From: Plasticicumulans lactativorans
Lineage (GTDB): Bacteria > Pseudomonadota > Gammaproteobacteria > Competibacterales > Competibacteraceae
Direction of reading: 5' to 3'
Assembly (NCBI RefSeq): GCF_004341245.1
Contig: NZ_SLWY01000001.1
Span: forward strand, 62,001-126,000
Length of the DNA: 64,000 nt
Positions within the stretch are counted from its first letter, which is position 1, and each line of letters starts with the position of its first letter. Of this stretch, positions 49,438 through 59,034 are shown one piece after another. Below the pieces are notes generated by a model. It worked only from the letters and a program-made list of their open reading frames with translations. It searched no databases and was not told where the DNA came from. Both the position numbers and the translations under genes were made by a program.

Positions 49438-50815
49438 ACTGTTCCCGATACTTGCGCACCACCCGCAGGGCGATGATGTTGAGGGCCAGCGTCACGGTGA
49501 ACAGCACCAGCCCCAGCGCGAAGGCGGCGAGGGTCTTGGGGCTGTCGAATTCCTGGTCGCCGACCAGCAGCGTGACGATCTGCACGGTCACCGTGGTGAC
49601 CGAGTCCAGCGGGTTCAGCGTGAGGTTGGCCGACAGGCCCGCAGCCATCACCACGATCATCGTCTCGCCGATCGCGCGCGACACTGCGAGCAGCACCGAA
49701 CCGACGATGCCGGGCAGCGCCGCCGGCAGGATCACCTGCTTGATCGTCTCCGACTTGGTCGCACCGAGCGCGTAGGAGCCGTCGCGCATCGCCTGCGGCA
49801 CCGCGTTGATGACGTCGTCCGACAGCGAGGAGACGAAGGGGATGATCATGATGCCCATCACCGCGCCGGCGGCGAGCGCGCTCTCCGAGGCGACCTCGAG
49901 GCCGAGCGCGGTGCCGGCGCTGCGGATGAGCGGCGCCACGGTCAGCGCCGCGAAAAAGCCGTAGACCACGGTGGGGATGCCGGCGAGCACCTCGAGCAGC
50001 GGCTTGCCGTAGGTGCGCACCGCCGGCGGCGCGTACTCGGCGAGGTACAGCGCCGAGAGCAACCCGAGCGGCACGGCGACGATCATCGCGATCAGCGACA
50101 CCAGCAGCGTGCCGACGAACAGCGGGATCATGCCGAAGGAGCCCGAGGCGCCGGTCTGATCCGCGCGGATCGCCGTCTGCGGGCTCCAGTCCAGGCCGAA
50201 CAGGAAATCGGTCACCGGCACCTTGGTGAAGAACAGCATCGACTCGAAGGCCACCGACAGCACGATGCCGATCGTGGTGAAGATCGCCACCGTCGAGCAG
50301 GTGACGAGGAAGGCGCTCATCGCCCGTTCGACGCGGTTGCGGGCGCGGAACTGCGGGACGATCTGCCGCCAGGCGTAGCCGATGCCGGCACCGCCGAGTC
50401 CGGCGACCACGGCCACCAGGGCGAAGGAGCCGAGCGACTGCCACTGGCGGTAGCGTTCGGCGGCAGCCGTGATCACCGGGTCGGGCGTGCCGGCCACGAT
50501 GCCGCGCACCGTGTTGCGGATGTCGTTGATCACCAGGTTGAGTTCGGCCGGTGACTTCTGCTGGTAGGCGTCCGGCAGGCCGCCGAGCACCACGTGGGTG
50601 ATCAGCGTCCCTTCGAAGATGTTCCACAGCAGGAACACCGCCAGCGCCGGCAGTGCGCACCACAGCGCGGCGTGGGCGCCGTAATAGCTCGGCAGCGAAT
50701 GCAGGTCGCGCACCTTGCCGCTGACGACGGCGAGCGCCCGACGCCGGCCGACGTGGTAGGCGAGGGCCGACAGGCCGAGCAGGACCGTCAGGATGAAAGC
50801 GGGCGTCGGGGTCAT
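49430..50815 (-). CDS. pstC: Phosphate ABC transporter permease PstC
   Basis: 461 residues (E. coli 319). Extra N-terminal membrane and periplasmic segments (FILTVLLGLSALAYHVGRR, ALWCALPALAVFLLWNIF) precede the permease domain, with LLEVLAGIPTVVYGFFAAL, the cytoplasmic coupling helix DGSYALGATKSETIKQVILPA and repeated helices. Its ATG is 121 bp after the pstS stop, and a strong stem-loop fills the gap. Confidence 0.95.
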   Translation of the reverse strand: MTPTPAFILTVLLGLSALAYHVGRRRALAVVSGKVRDLHSLPSYYGAHAALWCALPALAVFLLWNIFEGTLITHVVLGGLPDAYQQKSPAELNLVINDIRNTVRGIVAGTPDPVITAAAERYRQWQSLGSFALVAVVAGLGGAGIGYAWRQIVPQFRARNRVERAMSAFLVTCSTVAIFTTIGIVLSVAFESMLFFTKVPVTDFLFGLDWSPQTAIRADQTGASGSFGMIPLFVGTLLVSLIAMIVAVPLGLLSALYLAEYAPPAVRTYGKPLLEVLAGIPTVVYGFFAALTVAPLIRSAGTALGLEVASESALAAGAVMGIMIIPFVSSLSDDVINAVPQAMRDGSYALGATKSETIKQVILPAALPGIVGSVLLAVSRAIGETMIVVMAAGLSANLTLNPLDSVTTVTVQIVTLLVGDQEFDSPKTLAAFALGLVLFTVTLALNIIALRVVRKYREQYE

Positions 50816-50881
50816 GGGCAGGTTCCGGCGGGGGGACGGTGCGACGTCATCGGTCGGGTTCCTGGCGTGGGCGTGGAACGA

Positions 50882-50921
50882 CGGCAGGGGTCGGCGCCTC
50901 TGCAGCGGCCGACCCCTGCCG
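50882..50921 (-). other. Intercistronic stem-loop between pstS and pstC
   Basis: CGGCAGGGGTCGGC (50882-50895) pairs perfectly with GCCGACCCCTGCCG (50908-50921) around a 12-nt loop. Without a T-tract it is more likely an mRNA stabiliser or partial attenuator than a full terminator. That would give more PstS than permease, as in many binding-protein operons. The structure is seen; the effect is inferred. Confidence 0.6.
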
Positions 50922-50936
50922 GGCGATGCGAGCGGC

Positions 50937-51983
50937 TCAGAGCCCGGTCAGCACCTTGCCCGCCTTCACGTCCGCCTGGACGGCCTTGAGCATGGCGTCG
51001 GGCAGCGGGATCAGTCCCTTGTCGGCGAGGTAGCCGTCCTTGCCCATGGCCTTCTCGCTGGTGTACTCGGCGATGAACTCCTTGATGCCGGGGATCACGC
51101 CGATGTGGGCCTTCTTCACGTAGATGAACAGTTCGCGCGCGATCGGGTACTTGCCGTCGGCGACCTCCTCGAAGGTCGGCGAGTGGCCGTCGACCAGCGA
51201 GCCGTGCACCTTGTCGAGGTTCTCTTCGAGGAAGCTGTAGCCGAAGATGCCGAGCGCGCCCGGGTTGGCTTCGAGTTTCTGCACGATCAGGTTGTCGTTC
51301 TCGCCGGCCTCGATGAAGGCGCCGTCCTCGCGCAGGGTCTGGCATGCGGCCTTGTGACGCTTGGCGTCCGCGGCTTCGAGGGCCTTCATCGCCGGGAAGT
51401 CCTTGCAGCCGACGTCCATCACCAGTTCCACGAAGGAATCGCGGGTGCCCGAGGTGGGCGGCGGGCCGAGCACCTCGATCTTGTTGTCCGGCAGGGCCGG
51501 GTCGATCTCCTTCCAGCTCTTGTAGGGGTTGGCGACGAGCTTGTCGCCGCCCTTCGGATCCGGCACTTCCTTGGCGAGCGCGAGCCAGAGGTCCTTGCGC
51601 GTGAGCTGGTAGGTCGGCGCCTTCTTCGAGTTGGCGACGACGATGCCGTCATAGCCGACCTTGATCTCGATGATGTCGGCGACGCCGTTCTTGCGGCAGT
51701 CGTCGAGCTCGGACGGCTTGATGCGCCGCGAGGCATTGGTGATGTCCGGGTGCTGCACGCCGACGCCGGCGCAGAACAGCTTCATGCCGCCGCCGGTGCC
51801 GGTCGACTCGACCTTCGGCGTCTTGAAGCCCGAGCCCTTGCCGAAGGTTTCGGCAACGGTGGTGGTGAAGGGGTAGACCGTCGACGACCCGACGATGCTG
51901 ATGGTGTCGCGGGCGCCCTGCGCCTGGGCTGCACCCGCGGCCATGGCGGCGACGATGGCGAGTGCAAGAGCGTTGTGCTTCAC
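50937..51983 (-). CDS. pstS: Periplasmic phosphate-binding protein PstS
   Basis: 348 residues starting at GTG (GGAGG 6 bp upstream). The signal peptide VKHNALALAIVAAMAAGAAQA is followed by SIVGSSTVYPFTTTVAETFGK, the phosphate-binding N-terminal turn, and GTGGGMKLFCAGVG, ASRRIKPSE and PTSGTRDSFVELVM. First gene of the operon, directly behind two PHO boxes. The GTG start was preferred over a longer frame that enters the promoter. Confidence 0.96.
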   Translation of the reverse strand: MKHNALALAIVAAMAAGAAQAQGARDTISIVGSSTVYPFTTTVAETFGKGSGFKTPKVESTGTGGGMKLFCAGVGVQHPDITNASRRIKPSELDDCRKNGVADIIEIKVGYDGIVVANSKKAPTYQLTRKDLWLALAKEVPDPKGGDKLVANPYKSWKEIDPALPDNKIEVLGPPPTSGTRDSFVELVMDVGCKDFPAMKALEAADAKRHKAACQTLREDGAFIEAGENDNLIVQKLEANPGALGIFGYSFLEENLDKVHGSLVDGHSPTFEEVADGKYPIARELFIYVKKAHIGVIPGIKEFIAEYTSEKAMGKDGYLADKGLIPLPDAMLKAVQADVKAGKVLTGL

Positions 51984-52060
51984 GGATACCTCCGGGGTGT
52001 GTATCGGGCGATGAGGGGGCCAGCGCGCGGTGCGCGGCACCCGAAGTCGTGACGCGGCGC

Positions 52061-52126
52061 ACTATAGGAAGGCCGTGCTACGGTTTCATGACACTCGCCG
52101 GGGGCGAGATGACGGCCTCATGACGG
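52061..52126 (-). promoter_or_regulatory. pstS promoter with two PHO boxes
   Basis: Reading leftwards, CCGTCAT-GAGG-CCGTCAT (52109-52126) matches the 7+4+7 PhoB box. A second, weaker box GTGTCAT-GAAA-CCGTAGC (52077-52094) lies 32 bp (three helical turns) closer to the gene, 10 bp before a TATAGT -10 hexamer (52061-52066). It replaces a -35 element, as in PhoB-activated promoters. The start codon follows about 80 bp on. The layout is seen; phosphate regulation is well established for pst operons. Confidence 0.8.
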
Positions 52127-52145
52127 CTTTCCGACGCGGACGGCC

Positions 52146-54854
52146 TCAGTCCTGCTCGTCGAGGTGGCGGCGCAGCGCGTCGCACAGGGCGGCGTAGCGC
52201 TCCGCGCCGGCAAGCGGCTGGCGCTCGGCGTCGGTGATGAAGAACACGTCCTCGGCGCGTTCGCCGAGCGTGGCGATCTTTGCGTTATGCACCAGGATGT
52301 CGCAGTCGACGAAGGCCCGGCCGATGCGCGCGAGCAGCCCCGGACGATCCCAGGTAATGATCTGCAGCACCGTGCGGCGGTTGGCGACGTCGTCGGAGAC
52401 GCTGACCTGGGTCGGGATGCGGAAGTGCTTGAGCACGCGCGGCGCGCGGCGGCTGGTGAGCGCGACCGGCTGCTCGGGGTGCTGCAGATACCGGCGCAGC
52501 GTGCGCGTGATCGCGCGGATGCGGGGGCGGTCGGTGATCGGTGCGCCCGAGTCCTCCAGCACCGTGAAGCTGTCGAGCGTGAAGTCGCCGTGGCTGGTGA
52601 TGATGCGCGCGTCGAGCACCGTCAGGCCGAGCTGGTCGAGCACCGCGACGATCGTCGCGAACAGGTTCTTCTGGTCGCGGGCGTAGATGAACAGCTCGGT
52701 GCCGCCGCGCGCGGCGTCCTCGCGCGCGAGCACCAGCACCGGCGGCAGCGGGGTGCTCTCCTTCTTCTTCAGGATCGCGCGGGTGTGCCAGGCGATCTCG
52801 TCGGGCGAATAGCGCAGGAAGTAGTCGTCGCCGAAGCCGCTCCACACGGCATCGATGCGTGTGCGGTCGATGCCGGTGCGCGCCAGGTGTGCGCGTGCCG
52901 CGCTCTGGATCTCGCGGATGCACTCCTCCTTGTCCAGCGGCGTACCCAGCCCCCGCAGCAGGGCCCGGCGCGTCGCTTCAAAGAGCTCGCGCAGCAGCGA
53001 CGCGCGCCAGGTGTTCCACAGGCTCGGGTTGGTGGCGCGGATGTCGGCGACGGTCAGCAGGTAGAGGTAGTCGAGGCGGTTCTGGTCGCCGACCTGGCGG
53101 GCGAAGGTCTGGATCACCTCCGGGTCCTGGATGTCCTTCTTCTGCGCCGTCACCGACATCAGCAGGTGGTAGCGCACCAGCCACTTGACCAGCCCGGTAT
53201 CGAACCGCGACAGGCCGTGGCGCTCGCAGAAGGCTTCGGCGTCCTCGGCACCGAGCACCGAGTGGTCGCCGCCGCGGCCCTTGGCGATGTCGTGGTACAG
53301 CGCCGCGATGTAGAGCAGCTCGGGCTTGGGGATGCGCTTGCAGACCTCGCTGCAGTGCGGGAACTCGTGCTCGAACTTCGGCAGGTAGAAGCGGCGCAGG
53401 TTGCGCACCACGAACAGCGTGTGCTGGTCGACCGTGTAGGTGTGGAACAGGTCGTGCTGCATGCGCCCGACGATCTGCGCGAACTCGGGCAGGTAGGCGG
53501 CGAGGATGCCGTACTGGTTCATGCGCCGCAGCTGCCGGGTCAGGCAGCGCGGCTGGCGCAGGATCTCCATGAACAGCGTCTTGGCGCGCACGTCGTTGCG
53601 GAAGCGCTCGTCGATCAGCGGCCGGTGGTCGCGCACCAGGCGCACGGTCTCGGCGCGCACGCCCTTGATCTCGGGGTGCTGCTGCAGCAGCAGGAACAGT
53701 TCGAGCAGCGCCAGCGGGTAGCGCAGGAAGACGTTCGGGCGGGTGGCCTCGAGGTAGCCCTTGCGCACCTGGAAGCGCCGGTTCAGCGGCTGCGGCGGCG
53801 CGTCGTCGTCGGCGAGCAGGATCGCCTCCTCGAAGAGCTGCAGCAGCATGCCGTTGAGCCGCGACAGCTCCATGATCGTGCGGTAGTAGCGCTGCATGAA
53901 CTGCTCGACCGCGAGCGCGCTGACGCTCTCGGTGTAGCCGAACAGCTTCGCCAGCGTGCGCTGGTGGTCGAACAGCAGCCGGTCCTCGCGCCGCCCGGTG
54001 ATGGCGTGCAGGCCGAAGCGCACCTGCCAGAGGAAGTCGCGGTAGCCGAGCAGGTCGCGGTATTCGCGCTCCGTCAGGAAGCCGTGGCCGACCAGGTCCT
54101 CCAGCGTGTTGGCGCCGAAATGGCGTTTGGCGACCCAGCCGATCATCTGCAGGTCGCGCAGCCCCCCGGGGCCCTCCTTGACGTTGGGTTCGAGGTCGTA
54201 CTCGGTGTCGTGGTACTTGCGGTAGCGCCGGATCTGCTCCTGGCGCTTGGCCTCGAAGAACTGGCGCACCGGCCACACGCGCTCCGGCCCGGTCCGCGCG
54301 CGCATCGCGTGGTAGAGCGCCGCGGGGCCGGCGAGCAGGCGGGCCTCCATCAGGTTGGTGGCGACGGTGAGGTCGGCGGCGCACTCGCGTTCGCAGTCCT
54401 CGAGGGTGCGCACGCTCTGGCCGACCTCGAGGCCGATGTCCCACAGGAAGGTCAGGAACTGCTCGATGCGCCCGCCGGTGTCGGCATCCTCGGCGTGGCG
54501 CAGCAGCAGCATGATGTCGACGTCGGAGCACGGGTGCAGTTCGCCGCGACCGTAGCCGCCGACCGCGAGCAGGGCGATCTCGGCCGGGGCGGAGCCGAGG
54601 AAGTGCGTCCACACCAGCGTCAGCGCGTGATCGATCAGGCGCGCGCGCGCCGTCACCAGCGTGTGCGCCGGCGTGCCGGCGAGGAACTGCTGGCGCAGCG
54701 CCTCGCTGCTGGCCTTCAGCGCCTCGCGGAAGGGTTTGACCGCGCCGCCGCCGGCCGCGAGCGCGGCACTGAGCTGGGACTCGTCGAGGAGCGCATCGGC
54801 GCGCCCGGGCGCGGTGGCGGCGGATGAAGGCGACATGGCGGGCTGGAGGTCCAC
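52146..54854 (-). CDS. glnD: Bifunctional uridylyltransferase/uridylyl-removing enzyme GlnD
   Basis: 902 residues. Controls nitrogen metabolism by adding or removing UMP on PII according to glutamine. A nucleotidyltransferase domain (VGGYGRGELHPCSDVDIMLL, metal Asps at about 108 and 110), a central HD domain (IAALYHDIAKGRGGDHSVLG) for UMP removal, and two C-terminal ACT domains (TELFIYARDQKNLFATIVAVL; VLQIITWDRPGLLARIGRAF) are all present. The start is a GTG three bases after the map stop, with ATG (MSPSS) six codons in as an alternative; neither has a strong ribosome site, so coupling to map is likely. Confidence 0.96.
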   Translation of the reverse strand: MDLQPAMSPSSAATAPGRADALLDESQLSAALAAGGGAVKPFREALKASSEALRQQFLAGTPAHTLVTARARLIDHALTLVWTHFLGSAPAEIALLAVGGYGRGELHPCSDVDIMLLLRHAEDADTGGRIEQFLTFLWDIGLEVGQSVRTLEDCERECAADLTVATNLMEARLLAGPAALYHAMRARTGPERVWPVRQFFEAKRQEQIRRYRKYHDTEYDLEPNVKEGPGGLRDLQMIGWVAKRHFGANTLEDLVGHGFLTEREYRDLLGYRDFLWQVRFGLHAITGRREDRLLFDHQRTLAKLFGYTESVSALAVEQFMQRYYRTIMELSRLNGMLLQLFEEAILLADDDAPPQPLNRRFQVRKGYLEATRPNVFLRYPLALLELFLLLQQHPEIKGVRAETVRLVRDHRPLIDERFRNDVRAKTLFMEILRQPRCLTRQLRRMNQYGILAAYLPEFAQIVGRMQHDLFHTYTVDQHTLFVVRNLRRFYLPKFEHEFPHCSEVCKRIPKPELLYIAALYHDIAKGRGGDHSVLGAEDAEAFCERHGLSRFDTGLVKWLVRYHLLMSVTAQKKDIQDPEVIQTFARQVGDQNRLDYLYLLTVADIRATNPSLWNTWRASLLRELFEATRRALLRGLGTPLDKEECIREIQSAARAHLARTGIDRTRIDAVWSGFGDDYFLRYSPDEIAWHTRAILKKKESTPLPPVLVLAREDAARGGTELFIYARDQKNLFATIVAVLDQLGLTVLDARIITSHGDFTLDSFTVLEDSGAPITDRPRIRAITRTLRRYLQHPEQPVALTSRRAPRVLKHFRIPTQVSVSDDVANRRTVLQIITWDRPGLLARIGRAFVDCDILVHNAKIATLGERAEDVFFITDAERQPLAGAERYAALCDALRRHLDEQD

Positions 54855-54857
54855 GGC

Positions 54858-55625
54858 TCAGAGCGGATCGGTCGGCAGACGGGTCAGCACCTCGTGGCCG
54901 TTGTCGGTGACCAGCACGGTGTGCTCCCACTGCGCGGACAGGCTGTGATCCTTGGTGACCACCGTCCAGCCGTCGGGCAAGAGCTTCACGTGCCGCTTGC
55001 CGGCGTTCACCATCGGCTCGATCGTGAAGATCATGCCCGGCACGAGCTCGACCCCGGTGTTCGGCTGGCCGTAGTGCAGCACCTGAGGGTCTTCGTGGAA
55101 CACGCGCCCGATGCCGTGCCCGCAGTACTCCTGCACGATGGAGCAGTTGTTGGCCTCGGCGTGGCGCTGGATGGCATGGCCGATGTCGCCGAGGCGGATG
55201 CCCGGGCGCACCATCTCGATGCCGATGCACATGCATTCGTGGGCGATGCGCGACACCCGCTTGGCGATCACCGAGACATCGCCGACCAGGAACATGCGGC
55301 TGGTGTCGCCGTGCCAGCCGTCCTTGATCACGGTGATGTCGAGATTGACGATGTCGCCCTTCTTGAGTTTCTTCGGGCCGGGGATGCCGTGGCAGACGAC
55401 GTGGTTGACCGAGGTGCAGATCGACTTCGGAAAGCCGCGGTAGTTCAGCGGCGCGGGGATCGCGCGCAGTTCGTGCACGATGAAGTCGTGGCAGATGCGG
55501 TCGAGCTCATCGGTGGTGACGCCGTCACGCACGTGCGGGGTGACCATGTTCAGCACCTCGGCGGCGAGCCTGCCGGCGATGCGCATCTTCTCGATCTCTT
55601 CGGGCGTCTTGATGCTGATGGCCAT
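54858..55625 (-). CDS. map: Methionine aminopeptidase
   Basis: Removes the N-terminal methionine of nascent proteins. 255 residues, type Ia. Metal ligands lie in [22 protein letters not shown] (two aspartates), [24 protein letters not shown] and the terminal QWEHTVLV; the substrate-pocket His is in [11 protein letters not shown]. Start [11 protein letters not shown]. It is divergent from rpsB and followed by glnD after 3 bp, the order seen in many beta- and gammaproteobacteria. Confidence 0.98.
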   Translation of the reverse strand: MAISIKTPEEIEKMRIAGRLAAEVLNMVTPHVRDGVTTDELDRICHDFIVHELRAIPAPLNYRGFPKSICTSVNHVVCHGIPGPKKLKKGDIVNLDITVIKDGWHGDTSRMFLVGDVSVIAKRVSRIAHECMCIGIEMVRPGIRLGDIGHAIQRHAEANNCSIVQEYCGHGIGRVFHEDPQVLHYGQPNTGVELVPGMIFTIEPMVNAGKRHVKLLPDGWTVVTKDHSLSAQWEHTVLVTDNGHEVLTRLPTDPL

Positions 55626-55714
55626 GGTGGGGTGGGGGCGTCCTCGGGTGCTGGAGCCGCGGCTGGGAGGCGGGCGGGCAGTGGCCCGCGGAGTCGGGGC
55701 CGGGCGCGGCCGCG

Positions 55715-55743
55715 TTGGGCCGGTTGAATTTTCATGGTATAAA
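55715..55743 (+). promoter_or_regulatory. rpsB-tsf promoter
   Basis: TTGGGC (55715-55720), a 17-bp spacer and TATAAA (55738-55743) form a good sigma-70 promoter in the map-rpsB intergenic region. The discriminator downstream is G+C-rich (GCGCGCG), as in growth-rate- and ppGpp-regulated ribosomal promoters. Transcription would start near 55750. Confidence 0.6.
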
Positions 55744-55749
55744 GCGCGC

Positions 55750-55863
55750 GCCTTCACGGCAATCAATCTCACTTCTCACACGCAGCCGACACATGCGGCC
55801 GGGTGCCCGCGAGGGTCGCCGCATGGGGCGCGTGGAGGCAAAACCCCTCCAGGAGCTCAAGCA
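55750..55863 (+). other. rpsB 5' leader with start-proximal hairpin
   Basis: About 114 nt of untranslated leader. Just before the start codon, TGGAGG (55833-55838) pairs with CCTCCA (55846-55851), whose last base overlaps the AGGAG ribosome site (55851-55855). Leaders of rpsB are known in several bacteria to bind S2 as autogenous repressor. The hairpin is seen; S2 control here is inferred. Confidence 0.4.
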
Positions 55864-56613
55864 ATGCCCAACGTTTCCATGCGCGACATGCTGGAAGCCG
55901 GTGTCCATTTCGGCCACCAGACCCGCTACTGGAACCCCAAGATGGGGCCGTACATCTTCGGTGCGCGCAGCAAGATTCACATCGTGAATCTCGAAAAGAC
56001 GCTGCCGATGTTCAACGACGCGATGAACTTCGTCGGCAAGCTCGCCGCCAAGGGCGGCCGCATCCTGTTCGTCGGCACCAAGCGCTCGGCGCGCCTGCCG
56101 ATCCAGGAAGCCGCACGGCGCTGCGGCATGCCCTACGTGAACCACCGCTGGCTCGGCGGCATGCTCACCAACTTCAAGACCGTCCGCCAGTCGATCAAGC
56201 GCCTGAAGGATCTCGAGCAGATGGCGGTCGACGGCAGCTTCGAGCGCCTGTCGAAGAAGGAAGTGATCCTGCTCAAGCGCGAGATGGACAAGCTCGAGCG
56301 CAGCCTCGGAGGCATCAAGGACATGCCGGCCCTGCCCGATGCGCTGTTCATCATCGACGTCGGCCACGAGAAGATCGCGATCCAGGAAGCCAGCAAGCTC
56401 GGCATCCCGGTGGTCGGCGTCGTCGACACCAACAATTCGCCCGAGGGCGTCGACTACGTCATCCCCGGCAACGACGATGCCATCCGCGCCGTGTCGCTGT
56501 ACGCCGACGGCGCCGCCGACGCCGTGCAGATGGCGCGGGGCGCGCTGCCGGCTGCGTCGCGTGCCGACGAGGACTTCATCGAAGTGGCGGACGCCGACAA
56601 GAGCACCGGCTGA
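55864..56613 (+). CDS. rpsB: 30S ribosomal protein S2
   Basis: 249 residues, the usual length. [55 protein letters not shown] and [27 protein letters not shown] are diagnostic. AGGAG 8 bp upstream supports the start. First gene of the rpsB-tsf-pyrH-frr run. Confidence 0.99.
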   Translation: MPNVSMRDMLEAGVHFGHQTRYWNPKMGPYIFGARSKIHIVNLEKTLPMFNDAMNFVGKLAAKGGRILFVGTKRSARLPIQEAARRCGMPYVNHRWLGGMLTNFKTVRQSIKRLKDLEQMAVDGSFERLSKKEVILLKREMDKLERSLGGIKDMPALPDALFIIDVGHEKIAIQEASKLGIPVVGVVDTNNSPEGVDYVIPGNDDAIRAVSLYADGAADAVQMARGALPAASRADEDFIEVADADKSTG

Positions 56614-56638
56614 TCACGTTCCGCTGCACCGGTGGTGG

Positions 56639-56673
56639 GGGCCCGCGTGCCAGGGAGCGTGCGGGCCCTTTTT
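56639..56673 (+). terminator. Rho-independent terminator/attenuator between rpsB and tsf
   Basis: GGGCCCGC (56639-56646) pairs with GCGGGCCC (56661-56668), followed by five T residues. The position between rpsB and tsf matches the partial terminator known from E. coli, which lets a fraction of transcripts read through so that S2 and EF-Ts levels differ. Confidence 0.75.
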
Positions 56674-56720
56674 CCGCCACCCTCCAGGATTCCGGTTTCA
56701 ATTCCCAAGAGGTTTACGCC

Positions 56721-57602
56721 ATGTCGATTTCCGCCGCTCTGGTGAAGGAACTGCGCGAGCGCACCGGCTCGGGCATGATGGAGTGCAAGAAGGCCCTCAC
56801 CGAGACCAACGGTGATATCGAGGCCGCCGTCGAACTGATGCGCAAGCAGGGGCTCGCCAAGGCCGACAAGAAGGCCGGCCGCACCGCCGCCGAGGGCGTC
56901 GTCATCGCGCGCCAGTCGGACGATGGCAAGATTGCCGCGATGGTCGAGGTCAACTGCGAAACCGACTTCGTCGCCAAGGGTGACGACTTCCAGGGCTTCG
57001 CCGTCGCCGTTGCCGACCTCGTGCTCGGCAGCGATTTCGCCGACCTCGACGCGCTGCTGGCGGCGCCGCTGGCCGATGGCAAGAGCGTGGACCAGGTGCG
57101 CCGCGAGCTGGTCGCGAAGATCGGCGAGAACATCGCCGTGCGCCGCTTCGCCCGTTTCGCCACGACCGCGGGGCGCCTGAGCACCTATCTGCACGGCAGC
57201 CGCATCGGCGTGATGGTGGAGCTGAGCGGCGGTAGCGACGACCTCGCCAAGGACGTCGCGATGCACGTCGCCGCCAGCAAGCCGGTGTGCGTATCCGCCG
57301 AGCAGGTGCCGGCCGAACTCGTCGCCAAGGAGCGCGAGATCTTCGCCGCGCAGGCGGCCGAGAGCGGCAAGCCGGCCGACATCGTCGCCAAGATGGTCGA
57401 GGGACGCATCCGCAAGTTCCTCGGCGAGGTCACGCTGCTCGGCCAGCCCTTCGTCAAGGACCCGGACCAGACCGTCGAGAAGCTGCTGAAGGCGGCGGCG
57501 GCGAGCGTGCGCGCCTTCGAGCGCTTCGAGCTGGGCGAGGGCATCGAGAAGAAGGTCGAGAACTTCGCCGAAGAAGTCATGGCGCAGGTGCGCGGCAGCT
57601 GA
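56721..57602 (+). CDS. tsf: Elongation factor Ts
   Basis: Nucleotide exchange factor for EF-Tu. 293 residues. The N-terminal UBA-like domain ([19 protein letters not shown]) carries the EF-Tu contact region, followed by [18 protein letters not shown] and [23 protein letters not shown] is 8 bp upstream of the ATG. Second in the ribosomal run. Confidence 0.99.
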   Translation: MSISAALVKELRERTGSGMMECKKALTETNGDIEAAVELMRKQGLAKADKKAGRTAAEGVVIARQSDDGKIAAMVEVNCETDFVAKGDDFQGFAVAVADLVLGSDFADLDALLAAPLADGKSVDQVRRELVAKIGENIAVRRFARFATTAGRLSTYLHGSRIGVMVELSGGSDDLAKDVAMHVAASKPVCVSAEQVPAELVAKEREIFAAQAAESGKPADIVAKMVEGRIRKFLGEVTLLGQPFVKDPDQTVEKLLKAAAASVRAFERFELGEGIEKKVENFAEEVMAQVRGS

Positions 57603-57699
57603 GCTGCCCGGCCCCTCCGCTCCCTCACGCCCGGGCGCCCGCTGGCCGCGTCCGGGCGGCTTGATTACACTCCGCCGACGCCGAATGACGAGACGCCCC

Positions 57700-58425
57700 A
57701 TGCCGGATGCCAGACCAGCCTACAAACGGATCCTCCTCAAGCTCAGCGGCGAGGCGCTGATGGGCGACGGCGAGTTCGGGATCGACCCGCAGGTGATTGG
57801 CCGCATCGCCGACGAGGTCGCCCACATCAACCGCCTCGGCGTCCAGATCGGCATGGTGATCGGTGGCGGCAATCTGTTCCGCGGCGCCGGACTCGCCTCG
57901 GCCGGCATGGATCGCGTCACGGGCGATCACATGGGCATGCTGGCGACGGTGATGAATTCGCTGGCGCTGCAGGACGCCCTCGAGCGCATCGGCATCTTCG
58001 CGCGCGTGATGTCGGCGATCCGCATCAACCAGGTGTGCGAGGACTACATCCGCCGCCGCGCGATCCGTCATCTCGAGAAGGGCCGCGTGGTGATCTTCGC
58101 CGCCGGTACCGGCAACCCCTTCTTCACCACCGACTCCGCGGCGAGCCTGCGCGCCATCGAGATCAATGCCGATGTCATGCTCAAGGCGACCAAGGTCGAT
58201 GGCATCTACTCGGCCGATCCACTCAAGGATCCGGCGGCCGAGCGTTTCACTCAACTGACGTATGACGAGGCCTTGCGGCGCAATCTGCAGGTGATGGACG
58301 CCACCGCCATCGTCATGTGCAAGGAGCACGCGATGCCGCTGAAGGTGTTCAATCTGAACAATCCCGGCGAGATCGTCCGGGCCGTGTGCGGCGAGGATGT
58401 CGGTACCACTGTGGTCCGGGGCTGA
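57700..58425 (+). CDS. pyrH: UMP kinase
   Basis: Phosphorylates UMP to UDP. 241 residues, exactly the typical length. [44 protein letters not shown] and [17 protein letters not shown] are the family motifs. ATG at 57700 chosen for length; an in-frame ATG five codons earlier cannot be excluded. A TACACT hexamer at 57666-57671 could be a -10 of a local promoter. Confidence 0.97.
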   Translation: MPDARPAYKRILLKLSGEALMGDGEFGIDPQVIGRIADEVAHINRLGVQIGMVIGGGNLFRGAGLASAGMDRVTGDHMGMLATVMNSLALQDALERIGIFARVMSAIRINQVCEDYIRRRAIRHLEKGRVVIFAAGTGNPFFTTDSAASLRAIEINADVMLKATKVDGIYSADPLKDPAAERFTQLTYDEALRRNLQVMDATAIVMCKEHAMPLKVFNLNNPGEIVRAVCGEDVGTTVVRG

Positions 58426-58430
58426 ACGAC

Positions 58431-58988
58431 ATGATCCAAGACATCAAGAAGGATTCGGCGGCGCGCATGGAGAAGAGCGTCGACAACCTGCGGCAGGAGC
58501 TGACCAAGCTGCGTACCGGGCGTGCCCACACCAGCCTGCTCGACCATATCCACGTCGATTACTACGGCCAGAGCGTGCCCCTGTCCCAGGTGGCGTCGGT
58601 ATCGGTCGGCGACGTGCGCACCCTGGTGGTGCAGCCGTGGGAAAAGAACATGGTGACGGTGGTGGACAAAGCCATCCGGACCTCCGACCTCGGCCTCAAC
58701 CCGGCGACCGCCGGCATGGTGATCCGCGTGCCGCTGCCGCCGCTCACCGAGGAGCGCCGGCGCGAGATGGGCAAGATCGTCCGCCACGAAGGCGAGAATG
58801 CCAAGGTCGCCGTGCGCAACATCCGCCGCGACGCGATCGCCGATCTCAAGGCCCTGCTGAAGGAGAAGGCGATCAGCGAGGACGAGGAGCGGCGGGCGCA
58901 GGACGACATCCAGAAGCTCACCGACAAGTTCGTCGAGGAGATCGACAAGATCGTCGGCGTGAAGGAAGCGGAACTGATGGAGATCTGA
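58431..58988 (+). CDS. frr: Ribosome recycling factor
   Basis: 185 residues. [42 protein letters not shown] and [19 protein letters not shown] are the RRF signatures. It splits post-termination ribosomes with EF-G. It follows pyrH after 5 bp, so they are cotranslated. Confidence 0.99.
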   Translation: MIQDIKKDSAARMEKSVDNLRQELTKLRTGRAHTSLLDHIHVDYYGQSVPLSQVASVSVGDVRTLVVQPWEKNMVTVVDKAIRTSDLGLNPATAGMVIRVPLPPLTEERRREMGKIVRHEGENAKVAVRNIRRDAIADLKALLKEKAISEDEERRAQDDIQKLTDKFVEEIDKIVGVKEAELMEI

Positions 58989-59034
58989 ACCGGTCGCGCG
59001 GGGCGGCTCCCTGCGGACGGTAGAGGCTGACAAT

